Origin: Glossina fuscipes
Taxonomy: Eukaryota > Arthropoda > Insecta > Diptera > Glossinidae
Assembly: GCF_014805625.2 (NCBI RefSeq)
Contig: NW_023998422.1
Location: forward strand, 7,293,772-7,357,771
Direction: 5' to 3'
DNA: 64,000 nt
Notes under the pieces: model-generated
Databases searched by the model: none
Told to the model about the DNA's origin: nothing
The model's input: only the letters and a program-made list of their open reading frames with translations
Made by a program: the position numbers and the translations under genes
Shown: positions 1 to 11,976 of the stretch, piece after piece
Layout: each line of letters opens with the position of its first letter
How positions within the stretch are numbered: position 1 is the first letter of the stretch

Positions 1-40
1 TCTATCTCTATCTCTATCTCTGTCTCTATATATCTATAGC
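1..40. repeat. TCTA/TCTC microsatellite
   Basis: The window opens in an imperfect pyrimidine microsatellite of TCTA and TCTC units. Its true left end lies outside the window. A similar short TCTA patch is seen near 1200-1240. Confidence 0.85.
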
Positions 41-1613
41 TTTTTTTTTAAGGACGTTGTGGTGACCTACTGCCAACTAGTAGCCCTTCCATATTGGGGG
101 AAAATCATCTCCTTTGCATTACTTCGAGATAGGGTCTTACACATTTTTGATCCTCATTGGCTCATTTTGCCTCCCCACCCCTAGCGTGAGATTAGCGATT
201 CTGATGCCGCCTTCATGACGCTCTATATCGAAGTATTTCGTGTAAAAACCTGATACGATTCTTCTATCATTCTGTGTCTGTCAGCAAGACCGCTGGCAGG
301 TTACATAGTGTAATTTCTACATCCAGGGAAGCCAAGAAGAGATATTCCTCAGACATGCCCAAGTTGAACAGACGAAAACAATTGGCTGGTGATGTTCAAA
401 TTATACGATAGGCTGACAATATTCTTAATCTGCAAAGCCTATGAGCTACTTCAGCCTACTGTAGGTGATGTTCACTTTGTAATGTTTGTTTTACCTAAAT
501 GGGTGCGGCGTACATGTAAGTTTTCGCCTCGCATGTTTTGTTCCGTTTATGTTTACCATAATTTTTTTACCATTCCTTATCCGTAACTTTCTCTCTCTCT
601 TAATATGATCCGCAAAAGTTAATTTCGTACCTAATTGCATTCCAAAATTCGATGCTGTGCCTGCCAACTTTTTTTTTCACACTTGGAACGCCCTTATGTC
701 CGTTACTAGTTAGACTTACGCATCCAGCTATTTATTCGGCTTAAGGTATTGTGTGCTACAGCCTCTATTGCTTGCTGTACGCTCAGAGCTATTTCATTCA
801 CATAGCCTGTCAAATTTCGCTCCTCCTCGAAGCTCCACCGTGAGCAGACAGCCATGCATAACATTTCATAGAAAGGGGTATAGGATGGAGCTTTGTGATA
901 TCCCTGCCTCTTGTGTTCTCTAGTGGCGTCGTCTGTATTGGACGTATTATGTGAGTAGTTGTCTGTTATTTTAATCAAGTACGCGGAAATTCTCCGCTAA
1001 TTTAAACTCTTTGCAATAGTTCCCCAAGTAGCCGAAAGCATTCGCATAATATTGTTTCACCCATGTTTTTCGTGGTTGCGGACACCACTTTTTCAAAAGC
1101 ATTTTTGCTATAAAGCCAAAATGGAGCGTCGAAAAGCCGCCTTGGCTCTGCAGCTTTGTCATCTCGCCAGCACATATACGTATCTATAACATTGTATATA
1201 TATCTATAGCCACACCTCTATCTATATCTATCTCTTTGCCTATCTTTTCTCCTCTTGTTCCCTTCCGTGTTCATTTCTCTCTTCAAGGTCGTAGCTGATC
1301 GCTTAAGATTAAGAATTTAGATCGCTCCGTGTTTTTTTTTCGCGACATGTTGTCTGGAGCCTCCTTTCACTTTATTTTCTTAGTTCAACTTTCCGCAATT
1401 TTCCACTTGAATTTTCATTTCGAAATTCAAGAATTGCACATGTTGACGCGTCGTCTGCGCATAGGTTATGGGTGATTAAAATGATTCAAGAAACTTCCAT
1501 GATCAGACAAAAGTAACTTTAACCGACGTTCAATGTTTGACTTGAAAGTTCATCTTTCGAAAAATTTTTCCTTTGCTGCAAGATCAAGTCCATCTCAACA
1601 GCAAGGGGGGAAC
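41..1613. other. Non-coding AT-rich stretch, no gene recognised
   Basis: I see only short open frames with no recognisable domain, plus T-runs. Nothing here can be assigned to a gene or a known element. Confidence 0.5.
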
Positions 1614-1646
<33 letters not shown>

Positions 1647-1736
1647 AGCCGATAGCCTGTGTTGCTAGTGCTCAATGTCTCTTTTTTTAGTCTAAGAATT
1701 CAATTCATTAGTCTAAAATTAAAATAATAATAATAA
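1614..1736 (+). repeat. SINE 3' fragment, variant subfamily, with ATT-type tails
   Basis: An (ATT)n run at 1614-1643 is followed by a block starting GAGCCGATAGCC. That block is shared with the 3' body of the tRNA-derived SINE copies elsewhere in this window. It continues as a variant (..TGTTGCTAGTGCTCAATG..) that also occurs, reversed, near 42594-42684. The 3' end is an AAT-rich tail that runs directly into the oppositely oriented copy at 1721-1888, so the two lie tail to tail. The family name is unknown to me. Confidence 0.6.
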
Positions 1737-1888
1737 TAGCCAGAGAAATAAATTCTAAGACTAAAATCTTAAAGCACTCGCATCTAAGGCTATCGGCTTT
1801 TATGAAAAACTCTACCGCACATGAGACTTGAACCCACGACCACTGAGTTGCTAGCCGAGACTCTTGCCTACTCGGCCACTCAGGCGGA
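1721..1888 (-). repeat. tRNA-derived SINE copy, near full length
   Basis: Read on the minus strand, this starts with a tRNA-like head. The A-box region reads TGGCCGAGTAGGCAAGAGTC and the B-box region is like GGGTTCAAGTCTC. The class II tRNA-like form resembles Ser/Leu tRNAs. After the head come TAGAGTTTTT, then the body GCCGATAGCCTTAGATGC, then an AAT/ATT tail. It matches the copies near 5783-5921, 10797-10935, 19317-19487 and 61376-61527. It is not a functional tRNA, because there is no foldable acceptor stem and the body is fused directly to the head. Confidence 0.75.
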
Positions 1889-3107
1889 TAAGTGATCCAT
1901 AACACACCCCGAGACAATGCAGTAAAACCAAATCTCTCTAAGTGTCTCCTTCTCTTTCTCTTTATCCCAATACTTATTGCTAGAAGAAGAGGAGGAGGTA
2001 AGATTGCCTCAAAGCAAATCACAAATGGTTGCAAATCTATTTCGTGATGAGGCAGGCGGTTGAGGCTTTGCATTTTAAATAATCAAATTAAATTCAATTT
2101 TAAGTTGCTTTTAATTATTTGAACTAAATAAATTTCCTACTTATGCAATAAATATCTAATCATTTTGCAAAATGTTTACAATGTGTTCTTCTTCTTTCTG
2201 CTTTAGTGTTAGTGTGCATTTATAATTTTTCCTCTAACAAGGTCATAACATATATAATTTATATGTTGCGCTATTACACTACTCCTTGCTCCTCGCACCT
2301 CACTCCTGGCTCCTGGCTCATCGTTCGCTTTCAAAAGCTTTAATTGAATTGCATTTACGTGTTTTTTGTTTTTTATTTTTTATTTTTCAGTTTGTATTGA
2401 TTGGATGGATGCTTTGATGTTATTTCATGCTTTGTAAACACAATTTCCTAAGTTATATTCATTCCACTCTGATTTTTATTTGTCTTCGTTTGTCTACTTA
2501 CGACACCTACAGACGACAATAGAAACAAAAAAACAATAATAAAAACACTAACAATAACAATATCAGGTAAAGTGAAAAACAATGAATCAGATTTAAATTT
2601 AGTTTGCATCCAATAGAGAGTAATAAAAATGAAAAGAATAAGAAGAAGAATAAAAAGAAAACATTAAATACGAGACGAGATGATATTTTATGTTACTGTA
2701 ACTGAGATTAATTAAATGAATCACAGATTTTATAAAAAAAAAATATTTTTTGTGTCCCCTTAGGTACTTTTTTTTTTCAAGTCCTAATGACGCTTGCGAA
2801 TAAATTGGGAAAATAACGCAAAATAAGTTGAAACGTTATAGCCGGGCGAGGCTGAATCTTAAATAATCGCTACCGCACTTCACCGATGAAAAGGAAAATT
2901 TTGAAAATTTATTCAAAGTTAAGGATTTTAGTCATAGTAATATAACTATTTAAACAATTCATAAATGAAAGTCTTGGTTTTGGAGAATCTTATACCTGGC
3001 CCCCAATATCAGCAATTTTTTTTTTTTTTTTTTTGTCAGAAAACTTGTTATTCTTAAAATTGCAGCTTGCCGCCTTGTGAACAACGAGACGGGATTGGAT
3101 GCATAAA
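1889..3107. other. AT-rich non-coding stretch
   Basis: The stretch contains A/T-rich low-complexity sequence, ATA/AAG-rich patches near 2520-2660 and several homopolymer runs, including a T-run at about 3017-3034. No coding or RNA gene signal was recognised. Confidence 0.5.
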
Positions 3108-3300
3108 ATGAGTCAATATATGCGTCCTGTATCCGCCTGAGTAGCCGAGTACGTGAGAATCGTGACCAGCAAGCCTGTATGGGTTCAAATCTTAGCGCGA
3201 TCGAGCTTACTTTCAATCGGTGAAAGGTATACGACATACCGCTTGGACGCACATCACTAGGCTTGTCTTCGTCACTTCTTTTCGACTCTCATCGTATTAT
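3108..3300 (+). repeat. tRNA-like SINE head with a different body
   Basis: A tRNA-like head CGCCTGAGTAGCCGAGTACG at about 3135 is followed by a B-box-like GGGTTCAAATCTT about 45 bases later. The downstream body (..ATCGAGCTTACTTTCAATCGG..) does not match the SINE copies elsewhere in the window. This may be a second SINE family sharing the head, or a chimeric copy. It is too degenerate for a tRNA gene. Confidence 0.5.
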
Positions 3301-5782
3301 ACAAATAGTGGAAATCTCCTGAGTGATTAGTCACATAATAATAATAATATCGTTATTCTGAATCAAGCATTATCATCGCACAATGCTATCGTATCTGATT
3401 TTAACGGTAAGAACAAAGTTTCATTGCTTTGAAAAATAATTACATTAAAGACATTTCCAAAAGTAGTCCAATCCCAACCAAACTTTCGACATTCAGTTAG
3501 TAAATGAACGGAGGACCCAGGAGTGGTTTGCTCGATTCCGTTCCGGAAATTTCGATGTCAAAGATGCAACTAGCGGTCACTGAAAAAGGCGATGAAACAA
3601 TAGGCACGCGGGCTGTCAAGAAATAGTGAAAGCACTAAACATCAATCACATGACAATTTGGAATCATTGAGAAAGGAAGCAGACTAACAATGGGAAGCTC
3701 GAAATCGCGTCGGCTTTTCAATATGCGACTTTTTTTTCGAAAAATGTTCAAAATTTCAAATGGAAATCAAATCCACATCCAAACCATTTGCAAAACGATT
3801 TGTGTGTGAACGGAAAATGATTATTTGTAGAGGAAAGACAAATTGTATGGACAGACGATAAACACAACAGAATGATGTTTAACCTGACTTAGAAAACAAT
3901 TTTAAGTCGATCTTTCTCAAGTTGTTTCGGTTATTGCGTATATCCGCACACACGTGGCTCTGAACAAAAATGAAATGAAAGCATAGCTGATGTAACAAGA
4001 GTAATGAATCAATAGCATAAGGATAGAAGTTTCTGAAGTTTCCAACTTTTCGAAATTAAATCCTTGGGACACAATCGAATTTGCACTCATTTCTTCGTCA
4101 TTTGTATGCTCTACCCTTCGTACCCTTCGTCATAAGTTAGCCATTATCGTTCTTGTTCAAACCACTACGTAATTCATCGGCCGTCTCACTGATATTCTTA
4201 GCTATCGATTTTGACAGGAATGTCATCTTTGGTGCACGCATTCGTCGTACCGCCTCTGCCATGATCAGCAACCAAAGACAAGTAATTAGGAAGCACTAAA
4301 TATTTTTTTAAATTATCGTTGGCCAATGTAGCCTTCGCTTATGATGGAAACATTACCTCAAGAGATGTAAACCTAATTTTAATAATCATTACGTTCCATT
4401 TGTTAAATGTCATGGCCTATCATCCATGTTATAACACTTCTAATACATTTGCAAAGACGACATGTCTGTCTTATGCCTTCGTATGCTCATGGATGCTTGG
4501 TTAACTGTCTTTAATCGCTCGCTTATTCCAGCGCAAGCAGCTAAGCGAAGTTGCATATGCGCATAGGAGCGGCCCATATGTAGATATTTTGCTGTTGGTC
4601 AGAATGCTTTCCAATCGCATGAATTTAAGTAAGTTATGTAAATAACTTAATCGTTTTAATTTGTTAAATATTTATCTGCATCTCACTTATTTATCTATTT
4701 ATTAAGTTACTTATGTTATAGTGTTTCACTAAAGCCTTTTATGCAATTACTGCTAAGTATAGTGGCTGTGACTTAATGAAATGGAGAAAAGATTACCTCT
4801 ATCACGTACACTGCATATTCTTGTTTTATTTGTTACACGCATTCAGTCGTTGGCATATATCAAAAATACCTTTACCTTTCAGGCATAGAGTATTCTCTTT
4901 GTCATTGTGTAAACGTAAGAATATAATTGATTTTTGCTTTACATTCATTTCAAATTCATTCATTCATCTCGGTAACGAAATACTTGTGAAAATGTCATTC
5001 CAAAAATTTTATTTTTTCGCGTAAGCAAAAGTCCGTTTATGCTCTTGTGTCAATCGACTGAATGATACCAGTTGACCTCTTTGCAGAAGAGGAGCAAAGG
5101 TGCAAAACTAATGAGACAGTGATGCCAAAATGTTGGCAAGGACTTGCACGATAGAGGAATTGTACAATGTAGCAGAAACGCAAACACATACGGATGTGTA
5201 AACTCATTCTAAGATACATTACTCAATTGCTTAGCGGTCAGAGTTAGATACGAATGCATAGGTTCAGCGATATTATAGAAGAAGACGGATAAGTGAAAAT
5301 CGCCATTGGAGAATGATATTTTGTGCCAATGTGGTGAAAAGTGGTTGCGGCCTTTGCCCCTAGGCGGATTGTCAAATAACACTTAAACGGCTACATCCCA
5401 TGTAAAGTTATACTTGAACGTTCATACTATAGCAATGAGGATTAGAAGCAAAGGAACGGATAGAAGATGCCCGGGATGAAGTGGTTATTACTAGGAACAA
5501 CTCTAGTTTGATTTGGCCTATTGTTGTGTGTTTTTATTCCTGAAAATCCCAAGCTTGGTGATGGCATATCTTGTTCCTTATTTTCTGTGGCATAGAGCAT
5601 ACGCCATAAGTGCATGTTGTGCGAGTAAGAAGACAACGTGCCATCTAGATAAACCGAAGCTGTTTCTTTCTGAGTGCATATATACATACAAACTAAAAAT
5701 CAAAGCTTTTCATAGCATAAACACTGAGTATATTCAGAAACGCGTTATGGCGGCCATCCGATCGTATGATTTATATCTAAAA
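3301..5782. other. Non-coding stretch, no gene recognised
   Basis: Only short chance-like open frames are present (up to about 97 codons, low complexity or without recognisable domains). No splice-bounded exon or transposon ends were identified. Confidence 0.45.
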
Positions 5783-5921
5783 ATTATTATAAGAAATGAA
5801 CTCTAAGACTAAGATCTCTTAAAGCAAAAGCATCTAAGCCTATCTATCGGCCGCATTGAAAACTCTAGCCACGACTATTGAGTTGCTAGTCGAGACTCTT
5901 TGACTTCGGCCGTTCGGGCGC
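5783..5921 (-). repeat. tRNA-derived SINE copy, diverged
   Basis: On the minus strand the order is tRNA-like head (..GAGTCTCGACTAGCAACTCA..), then TAGAGTTTTCAATG, then a body containing CCGATAGATAGGCTTAGATG, then TTAGAGTTC and a short AT-rich tail. The order and sequence match the copy at 1721-1888, but A-box and B-box bases are mutated and a short stretch around the B box is deleted. Confidence 0.65.
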
Positions 5922-7027
5922 ATTTCATTCGTACACTCAAACAATTGCAAAGCAAAACACTGCATGCATTCAATCCAAATATTTATGTAATTCTGAGGAA
6001 ACTTGAAGAATACATTTAGTCGAGACCTCCTGATAAATTACATTTCCGCTGCGATATCGCTTCCTTTTCCAGGCCTCCTTTCTTGCCTCCCTAGTGCTTT
6101 ATGAGCTGATTAAATTATTTCCCTCTGAGCATTGCGAAGCGTAAGGAGAGAGAATTCCGCCAACTATTTAAGTTTAATCATTTTTAGCTCCTAACAGAAG
6201 CAATTCGAAAGAACCGAATAATTTCGAAAAAGTTCTCTTTAACACATACTTACATAACGAGCAAATAATTGTTGAATTGATATCGTTCATCATATCGAGG
6301 ATAAGCGCGACAGTCGCCTAATATGTTTCGGAAGGTGTTTCTTTTCGCCACAGTATGTGGGAAAGAGAAGCTGACTGAACGCGTTAATATTGCCGGAGTC
6401 CTTCGCGTACAGTTTTGTCTGCGCGCTATTAACATTTAATCAAGATAACAGTTCTCTTATATCACTATATAACAAAAGTGATATATATTAATGTTTGTTT
6501 TAAATGTTTTCATTGATATTTACGGGTGTATTAAATATTTAAAATAAAATAAAATACAAAATAATCCTTCTTTTTACATACATTATTACAAACTGCAGCA
6601 TTAAGGCCTTGACGAAAGTCAAGGTTTGGTTGTGAAAACAAAAATCTCTCTGCTCGCAGTATTATGTAAAAAGTACACTCGCTTAAACGCACACACACGG
6701 ACATACGCACGTGCAGGCCGATATAGACTTACATTACATAAAATCTCATAGTTCTTATGTTACACAGGTGAGGCTGAGGTTTATTTATATTCTCATACAC
6801 GGGCAGTAGTAGTAGATGATGAAGGAAAAAAAAAAAAAAAAAAAGAAAAAAAATTCATTTGTGTCTATGCTGTCGGGTTTGTGTATCTATAATATTTGCA
6901 GGTGTTGTTATTGTTATTGTTAATACATGTATAGCAAAGGAAAGCAAGACAAAACCCTGAAACTGCATTCATTAGTCTTTTGGGGGCTGAGGCTGTAAAT
7001 CCTCTTTAACATTGAAGAATAAAATGA

Positions 7028-7067
<40 letters not shown>

Positions 7068-9124
7068 GAGAGAAACATAAACCTTGAGCTTTACCACATA
7101 ACAAAAAAAAAAAAAAAAGAAAAAGAATTTAAAAAAAAAAGAAAAAAGAGAAGAAAAGAAAGCAAGAACAACGACATTTATAAGAATGTTTTAAAAAAGC
7201 AAGAAAAGAAATTGTGTGTGCGTCTATACGTACGATGCTTAAGTCAGCCTTTGGTTATAGAATGTAATAAAACTAACAACTGCAACCTCAACGGCGGAAA
7301 ACAACGTTTTCAGTATTAAATGCAAAAGCAACAACAACAATAACAATAACAACAACAAAAGATAGAATACTGCAGGCTATAGTCTTTTACCTTAAGAGCA
7401 GATAATTATACTTGCGCGTATCTAGCATAATACTTTAAATATTAGAGGCCATACAACAACAACAACAACAAGTTATGCAATAGTTTTCCTACATCTGTTA
7501 AGTGGGCACAAATTATAACCTTAAAAAGAACATTGGGAAATGTTAGGACAATAAATTTCAAGTATTTGGCAGAGTGTTGATTGAGAAGAAGCAAAAAATT
7601 AAATTTAAAATTAAACTTAAGAGAATCTTTCTTCCTTGCACGTAATACGTTTTCGCCTCTCAATGAACACAAGTACATATAAAGGTACGCAGATCAAAGA
7701 AGGAAGATTAATGGAAGCAAACTATGATGAAATTATCAAGAAGCAAGTAAGCCTTGAATTTTTATAATCTGCACCAGATACGGTACAAGACGTAAGCTAA
7801 AGATGCAGGTAACGCTTAAAAGGTCTTCAGGTAGACTCGTCTTTTATTACGTCGCGCGTGATTTAGAATCATTTCCTCAATTGAACCAAGTTTGTCCCTC
7901 TATGTATTTTTGCAATCAACTGATTGCAACAGTCAATGACGAAACTTATTAATGCTGCGTGTGACATGAGTGTGACCTGAGACTGCGAAGGCATATGTAC
8001 CGGGAGCATGTCAAAACCTTTTCGCTTGTCTTTTACAGACATTTCTTGAGTCGCTACTGTAATACTGTACTATGTAGGAAGTAAATAAAATGAAATTTGA
8101 AAAAATGAAAGTCCTTTACTTACGGACTTGGAGAAAGAAGAAGCATTCATTTAAAAAACTGTCCAACCGTTACTAACCATTTTCCTATAAAAATAGGCAA
8201 AGAGCCCTTTGAGGAAAACCTGAAGCTTAGTTAATTTTATTTACCTGACCTTGGCGAGTAAGTGGCTTTAATGCCGATTTTGTTGAAACTGTGCGAAAAT
8301 TCTCGAACTACAGAAAACTTACTATTATACTATTATACAGGTTGTGTGTTTCTTTCATCGAAATATGCTTGGTGTCAGAGAAAAACAGGTTTTAGATAGC
8401 ATCGTAATTGAGTTTAAATTGAAAGAAGAAGAGCTTCGCAAGATGTCCTAAAATACGAATTCATTTGGGTCTGATCATTACTAATGAAAGAACATCCTTT
8501 GTGCTTTCGTGCTATAGATAGAAATAATTCATTATATTAGAAATTCAGTTATTAACTCATTGCTCTGTGAATGGGTTGCATTTCTATTTTGATACACATC
8601 GGTATACTAAATTCTTCATTTCGTTTGTCAGAATTCGTTTCGTAGAATCGTACGTATTGCAGATTTTATGCAGCGTTTGTATCCTTCATCAGTATAGGGC
8701 ATCGAATTGGCCGGGTCGTGTCTGTCCATCCATCCACACTTTGTTACATCATATTTGATCAGAAAAATTGCGATAGAATATTGAAGATTTAGTAGCAGAG
8801 GACAGAGAATAAAGAAAAAGGACTTGATCTGATTGAAAAACCCCCCGGTTGTCAACTTGTAAGGGAAAGCATTGTTAAATTTTCTGAAAATTGAAAATTC
8901 ATTGAAAAAAAAAAAGTATTCTTAATGGAGTAATGAACAAAGAGAAAAAATATTTAGCAAACTTTTATATGGCGGTCTTGACCTGGCGAACAAGATTGAA
9001 CAACAAGATTCACCCTAAAGCGAACACAGTTTCTTACTTGTTTCAAAATGCTGTTACTCGAATTTATTCACTTTCCCATGCAACGATGCATGTACGAAGG
9101 GAGAAAAGTTCGTTTGTGCGCGCG
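5922..9124. other. Low-complexity rich non-coding stretch
   Basis: This contains homopolymer runs (A-runs near 6829-6844 and 7103-7150, a T-run at 7032-7063), CAA/TAA-type triplet repeats near 7330-7365 and 7455-7475, and AT-rich unique sequence. Open frames are short and compositionally biased. No gene recognised. Confidence 0.5.
7032..7063. repeat. Poly-T run, about 32 bases
   Basis: This is an uninterrupted T tract followed within 60 bases by long A tracts. The pair could fold back as T/A arms. It may be a retroposon-derived tail, but no body was recognised. Confidence 0.9.
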
Positions 9125-9171
9125 TGTGTATGTATGTATGTATGTATGTGTGTGTGTGTGTGTGTGTGTGT
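9125..9171. repeat. TATG/TG compound microsatellite
   Basis: A TATG tetranucleotide array grades into a TG dinucleotide array. It produces an artefactual cysteine/valine-rich open frame that should not be annotated as protein. Confidence 0.95.
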
Positions 9172-9354
9172 CGCTTTTTAAAGTTTCATTAACTTTCTTG
9201 TCATAACCACATGAAACGAATGAATAAATCTGGAAAAAAGCAAAGCAAAACGAAATTTTTGCAAAATGTATTCAAATCTAACTAAACACTAAGCACTAAC
9301 TAGAACACACAAAGACGCACAAATACAATCACGTAAACAAATACACACCCTTAC

Positions 9355-9511
9355 CTGAGAATGCGATGAGGGAACCACACAAGAGCCATTCTAACTGCGA
9401 GTGAAGTAAAGTTGCCAGCTCCCCGTGCTCCCCGTGACGGGCAGAAATCTGGATAATCCCCTCTCGTGCAATGCGAGTTCGGTAAATTTCGTTCAAGTTA
9501 AGTTTATTTTT
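9355..9511 (-). other. Possible exon with strong splice donor, GC-richer island
   Basis: On the minus strand this block stands out from its AT-rich surroundings. It is open for 52 codons (no stop from 9511 down to 9355) and ends at CTCAG|GTAAGG, a near-consensus splice donor, leaving a phase-1 junction. The translated frame includes ISARHGEHGELATLLHSQL and a hydrophobic LLCGSLIAFS. It lacks an in-frame ATG, and I see no convincing acceptor upstream. In another frame, an ATG at 9389-9387 gives an 11-codon start running into the same donor (MALVWFPHRIL). So it may be a coding exon, a 5' leader exon, or a conserved non-coding block. The product is not recognised. Confidence 0.3.
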
Positions 9512-10796
9512 TTATTTTTTTTTTTGCAAAGGAACCGGGACCCTCACTAATGTACCATCATAATACATGTAGATGCCATCATTCATCGTTTATGTACACA
9601 GAGTAAAAAGAGTAACTTTTTAGGTTATGCAAGGAATTTCAATTAGATTACCAACCTATTGAAATACCTTTAGACACATAAACGTGTATAAATATATTTT
9701 TGGAATTTTATACAAATATGCACAAAGAGAAAGCGTGAAAACGAAGAAGAGGTGGCGAGAGAGAGAGAAAGAGTGGGGAAGATAACAAATTTTCTATTGA
9801 ACAGTGAAAAATATAATAATAGTGAAGACAGGTTAAATTAAACCGTAACATGTATAAAGAACGAGAACTAAAAAGTGAATGTTGAAGGCTTTCATTTACT
9901 TCGGATCACGTTTATTGAATTTCTAATTAACAAATATATTAAATGTTACGACGTGGAATACTTAATTAAATAATATATATATGAGCGTGACTACACCAAT
10001 TAAGGATAATCAACTTGTTACGTTCATTTGTTCTCGCTGTCACCCGAGATAACTGCATAAATAATTCGCAAGAATAGAATAAGTATTTGCAAGTGTGTAA
10101 TTAGAATAAACAAGAAAACTATTCGGATTTAAACTTTGAATCTCGAAGACTGACGTGACACATAACAATAATTTCGGGAAAACTATCTATCGTTAGACTC
10201 TTTAAGAAGAATTTTAGCCGCACATTGGCAAAAGGACTTCGGTCTTTGTGTTTAGAAAGAAAAAGGATTTTTTTGGCGTAATCTGAAGAAAAGATATAAG
10301 GAAAGAGAAGATTAACCCGGTTGTCCCATAAAGTCTCCCTATTATTAAAGCAACAAAATTCGCCTTTCTCGGCTATGGTTCGCATCACTAGATCGTGGAT
10401 ATACTTTTTAAGGGAACTGCACTTGCGCGTTTTCACTGCAAGACTCTTTCATTTACAATCAATTTGTCTAAGGGTTGGACTATTTACATTTGACTTTGGC
10501 AATATTCTCGACATCGCAACTTTAATATTCTTTTTTTACTCAAATGTTCTTGTCCGACTAACTCTGCCTTCCGCAAATAGAATTCATTTATATACATTTT
10601 TACGAGCATATTACTATTACCCAAGTTCATGGCTTCATCTTTAATTCGTTAATGTGCTTTTCCGCTAATCGTTGTCCTCGCCTGGCAGCTGCATGACCCA
10701 CCACGCATGTGCACTTGGGTTTTCCCTCTCTAGGGAATTTACAGTTTGGGAAAATCAATTAGTTGGAATGAACTGGATTTGTGGACTTCCGTAACA
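9512..10796. other. AT-rich non-coding stretch
   Basis: AT-rich sequence with a GA-rich patch near 9755-9775 and short unassigned open frames around 10119-10644 on both strands. No gene recognised. Confidence 0.45.
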
Positions 10797-10935
10797 TTAT
10801 TATTACTATTATTATTATTATTATTATTATAATTAATATAGCCACAGAAATATATAAAATCGAAGATTAAAATCTTAAAACACTAACATCGACGACTATC
10901 ACCTTCATTGAAAACTTTACCGGGATGCTTGCATG
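10797..10935 (-). repeat. tRNA-derived SINE copy, 5' truncated
   Basis: An ATT-rich tail at about 10797-10831 precedes, in reverse orientation, the SINE body (TAGCCACAGAAATA.., AAAATCTTAAAACACTAACA, TTGAAAACTTTACCG). The tRNA-like head is missing or unrecognisable beyond about 10930. The copy directly abuts the 3' end of the mariner relic, so it may have inserted into that element's 3' flank. Confidence 0.6.
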
Positions 10936-10955
10936 TGCATTGAGAAAAACTGGAA

Positions 10956-11976
10956 CTATATATATTGATCAAAATATTTTCCAACACTTTGTAAAACTTT
11001 TTTCCATCATCGAGATACCCTGTGTAAGGCACGACATTGATTTGGTGGCGAAACAATCATCGACCCATTTTCGCATTCTTTAGCATTTCTGACCCGTCTC
11101 TCAGCCAAGCCATGCTACAGCGCTGTGTACAAGCCGTAATCAAAAGGTGCTATGTCTGCTGAGTAAGCAGTGTGACATGGAATTTCCCACTCGAGTTGTA
11201 GCCTTCACAACCCTTGGACCGTGTGGCTGAGTGTTGTCATGCAAGAGAATGAGTTTCCATTGTTTAACCGCTATTCCCGCCGATCTTTTTGCAACAAGAC
11301 ACGCCTCAATTTGTGCAATTGACGTCGGTAGACGTCAATTATGCAGTAACAATTTCAGCTCGCAATAGGCTACATGTTGCTGATTCCAACATATGCGCAG
11401 CAAGACTTTATGGCCATGAATATTCCGCTCCAGTGTCAATGTGGATGGTTCTCCTGGATTGGGATGGTCGTGGCAGATCCACTTTTCATTGCTACACACA
11501 ATACGTTCGAAAGCTTCTCTTTTTTTGCCACCGACCAGCAGCGAAATCGCCATATGGGATCCATTTTGTCTTCTTTGGATCTTTCCCATAACATGTAAAC
11601 CGTCTAGAAGCAGTTTATTCTGCAAAACTTGAAAATTTGTAGAGAGATTGCGCTGAGTGTTCATACAATAATTCATTGCATATTTGGTTCTTGAAGCCGT
11701 TCTTTCTCGTTGGCGTCAAAATCATCACTTTTGAAGCCTTGAAACTAGAAACGACAATTGAGACAATTGGGGAGCGTCACCATATGCTTTTAAGAGTGTT
11801 AGATGGGCTTTAGTAAAAGATTTCTTCAAATCAAAGTCGAAAGTAGCGAATGTTGAAATTTTCACCGTTACTTCACTATATCCTCCAATCAGTGTCCCTG
11901 ACCAAAATACATGCAACGCAATTATATATTTTGTGGATGTTGAGGGCGAGCAAGAGCTTTTCGTCGCATTACTCAC
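10956..11976 (-). pseudogene. Mariner (Tc1/mariner superfamily) transposase relic, near full length
   Basis: Read on the minus strand, the frames jointly follow a mariner transposase of about 340 residues. The N-terminal part has FDLKKSFTKAHLTLLKAYGD and, after a frame change, DDFDANEKERLQEP. The middle has SNEKWICHDHPNPGEPSTLT and RNIHGHKVLLRICW. The second catalytic Asp lies in LLHDNTQPHGPRVVKA near 11240. The third lies in AYSADIAPFDYGLY in another frame near 11150. The C-terminus reads RWWKKVLQSVGKYFD with a stop at 10958-10956. The family's GDEKW is SNEKW here, so the first catalytic Asp appears to be Asn. Several frameshifts and in-frame stops make it inactive. Wording of the motifs suggests the mellifera/cecropia group, with low certainty. 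I could not identify terminal inverted repeats. Confidence 0.85.

Noticed and set aside
1790..1888. Functional tRNA gene on the minus strand
   Set aside because: The head has A- and B-box resemblance but no acceptor-stem pairing, and it is fused to a SINE body present in several copies.
1708..2073. 121-codon minus-strand open frame as a gene
   Set aside because: It lies largely across the SINE copy at 1721-1888 and is explained by that repeat.
7032..7150. CRISPR-like or satellite array
   Set aside because: It consists of homopolymer T and A runs without repeat-spacer structure.
11289..11632. Several + strand open frames over 11.3-11.6 kb
   Set aside because: They are antisense shadows of the mariner transposase relic.
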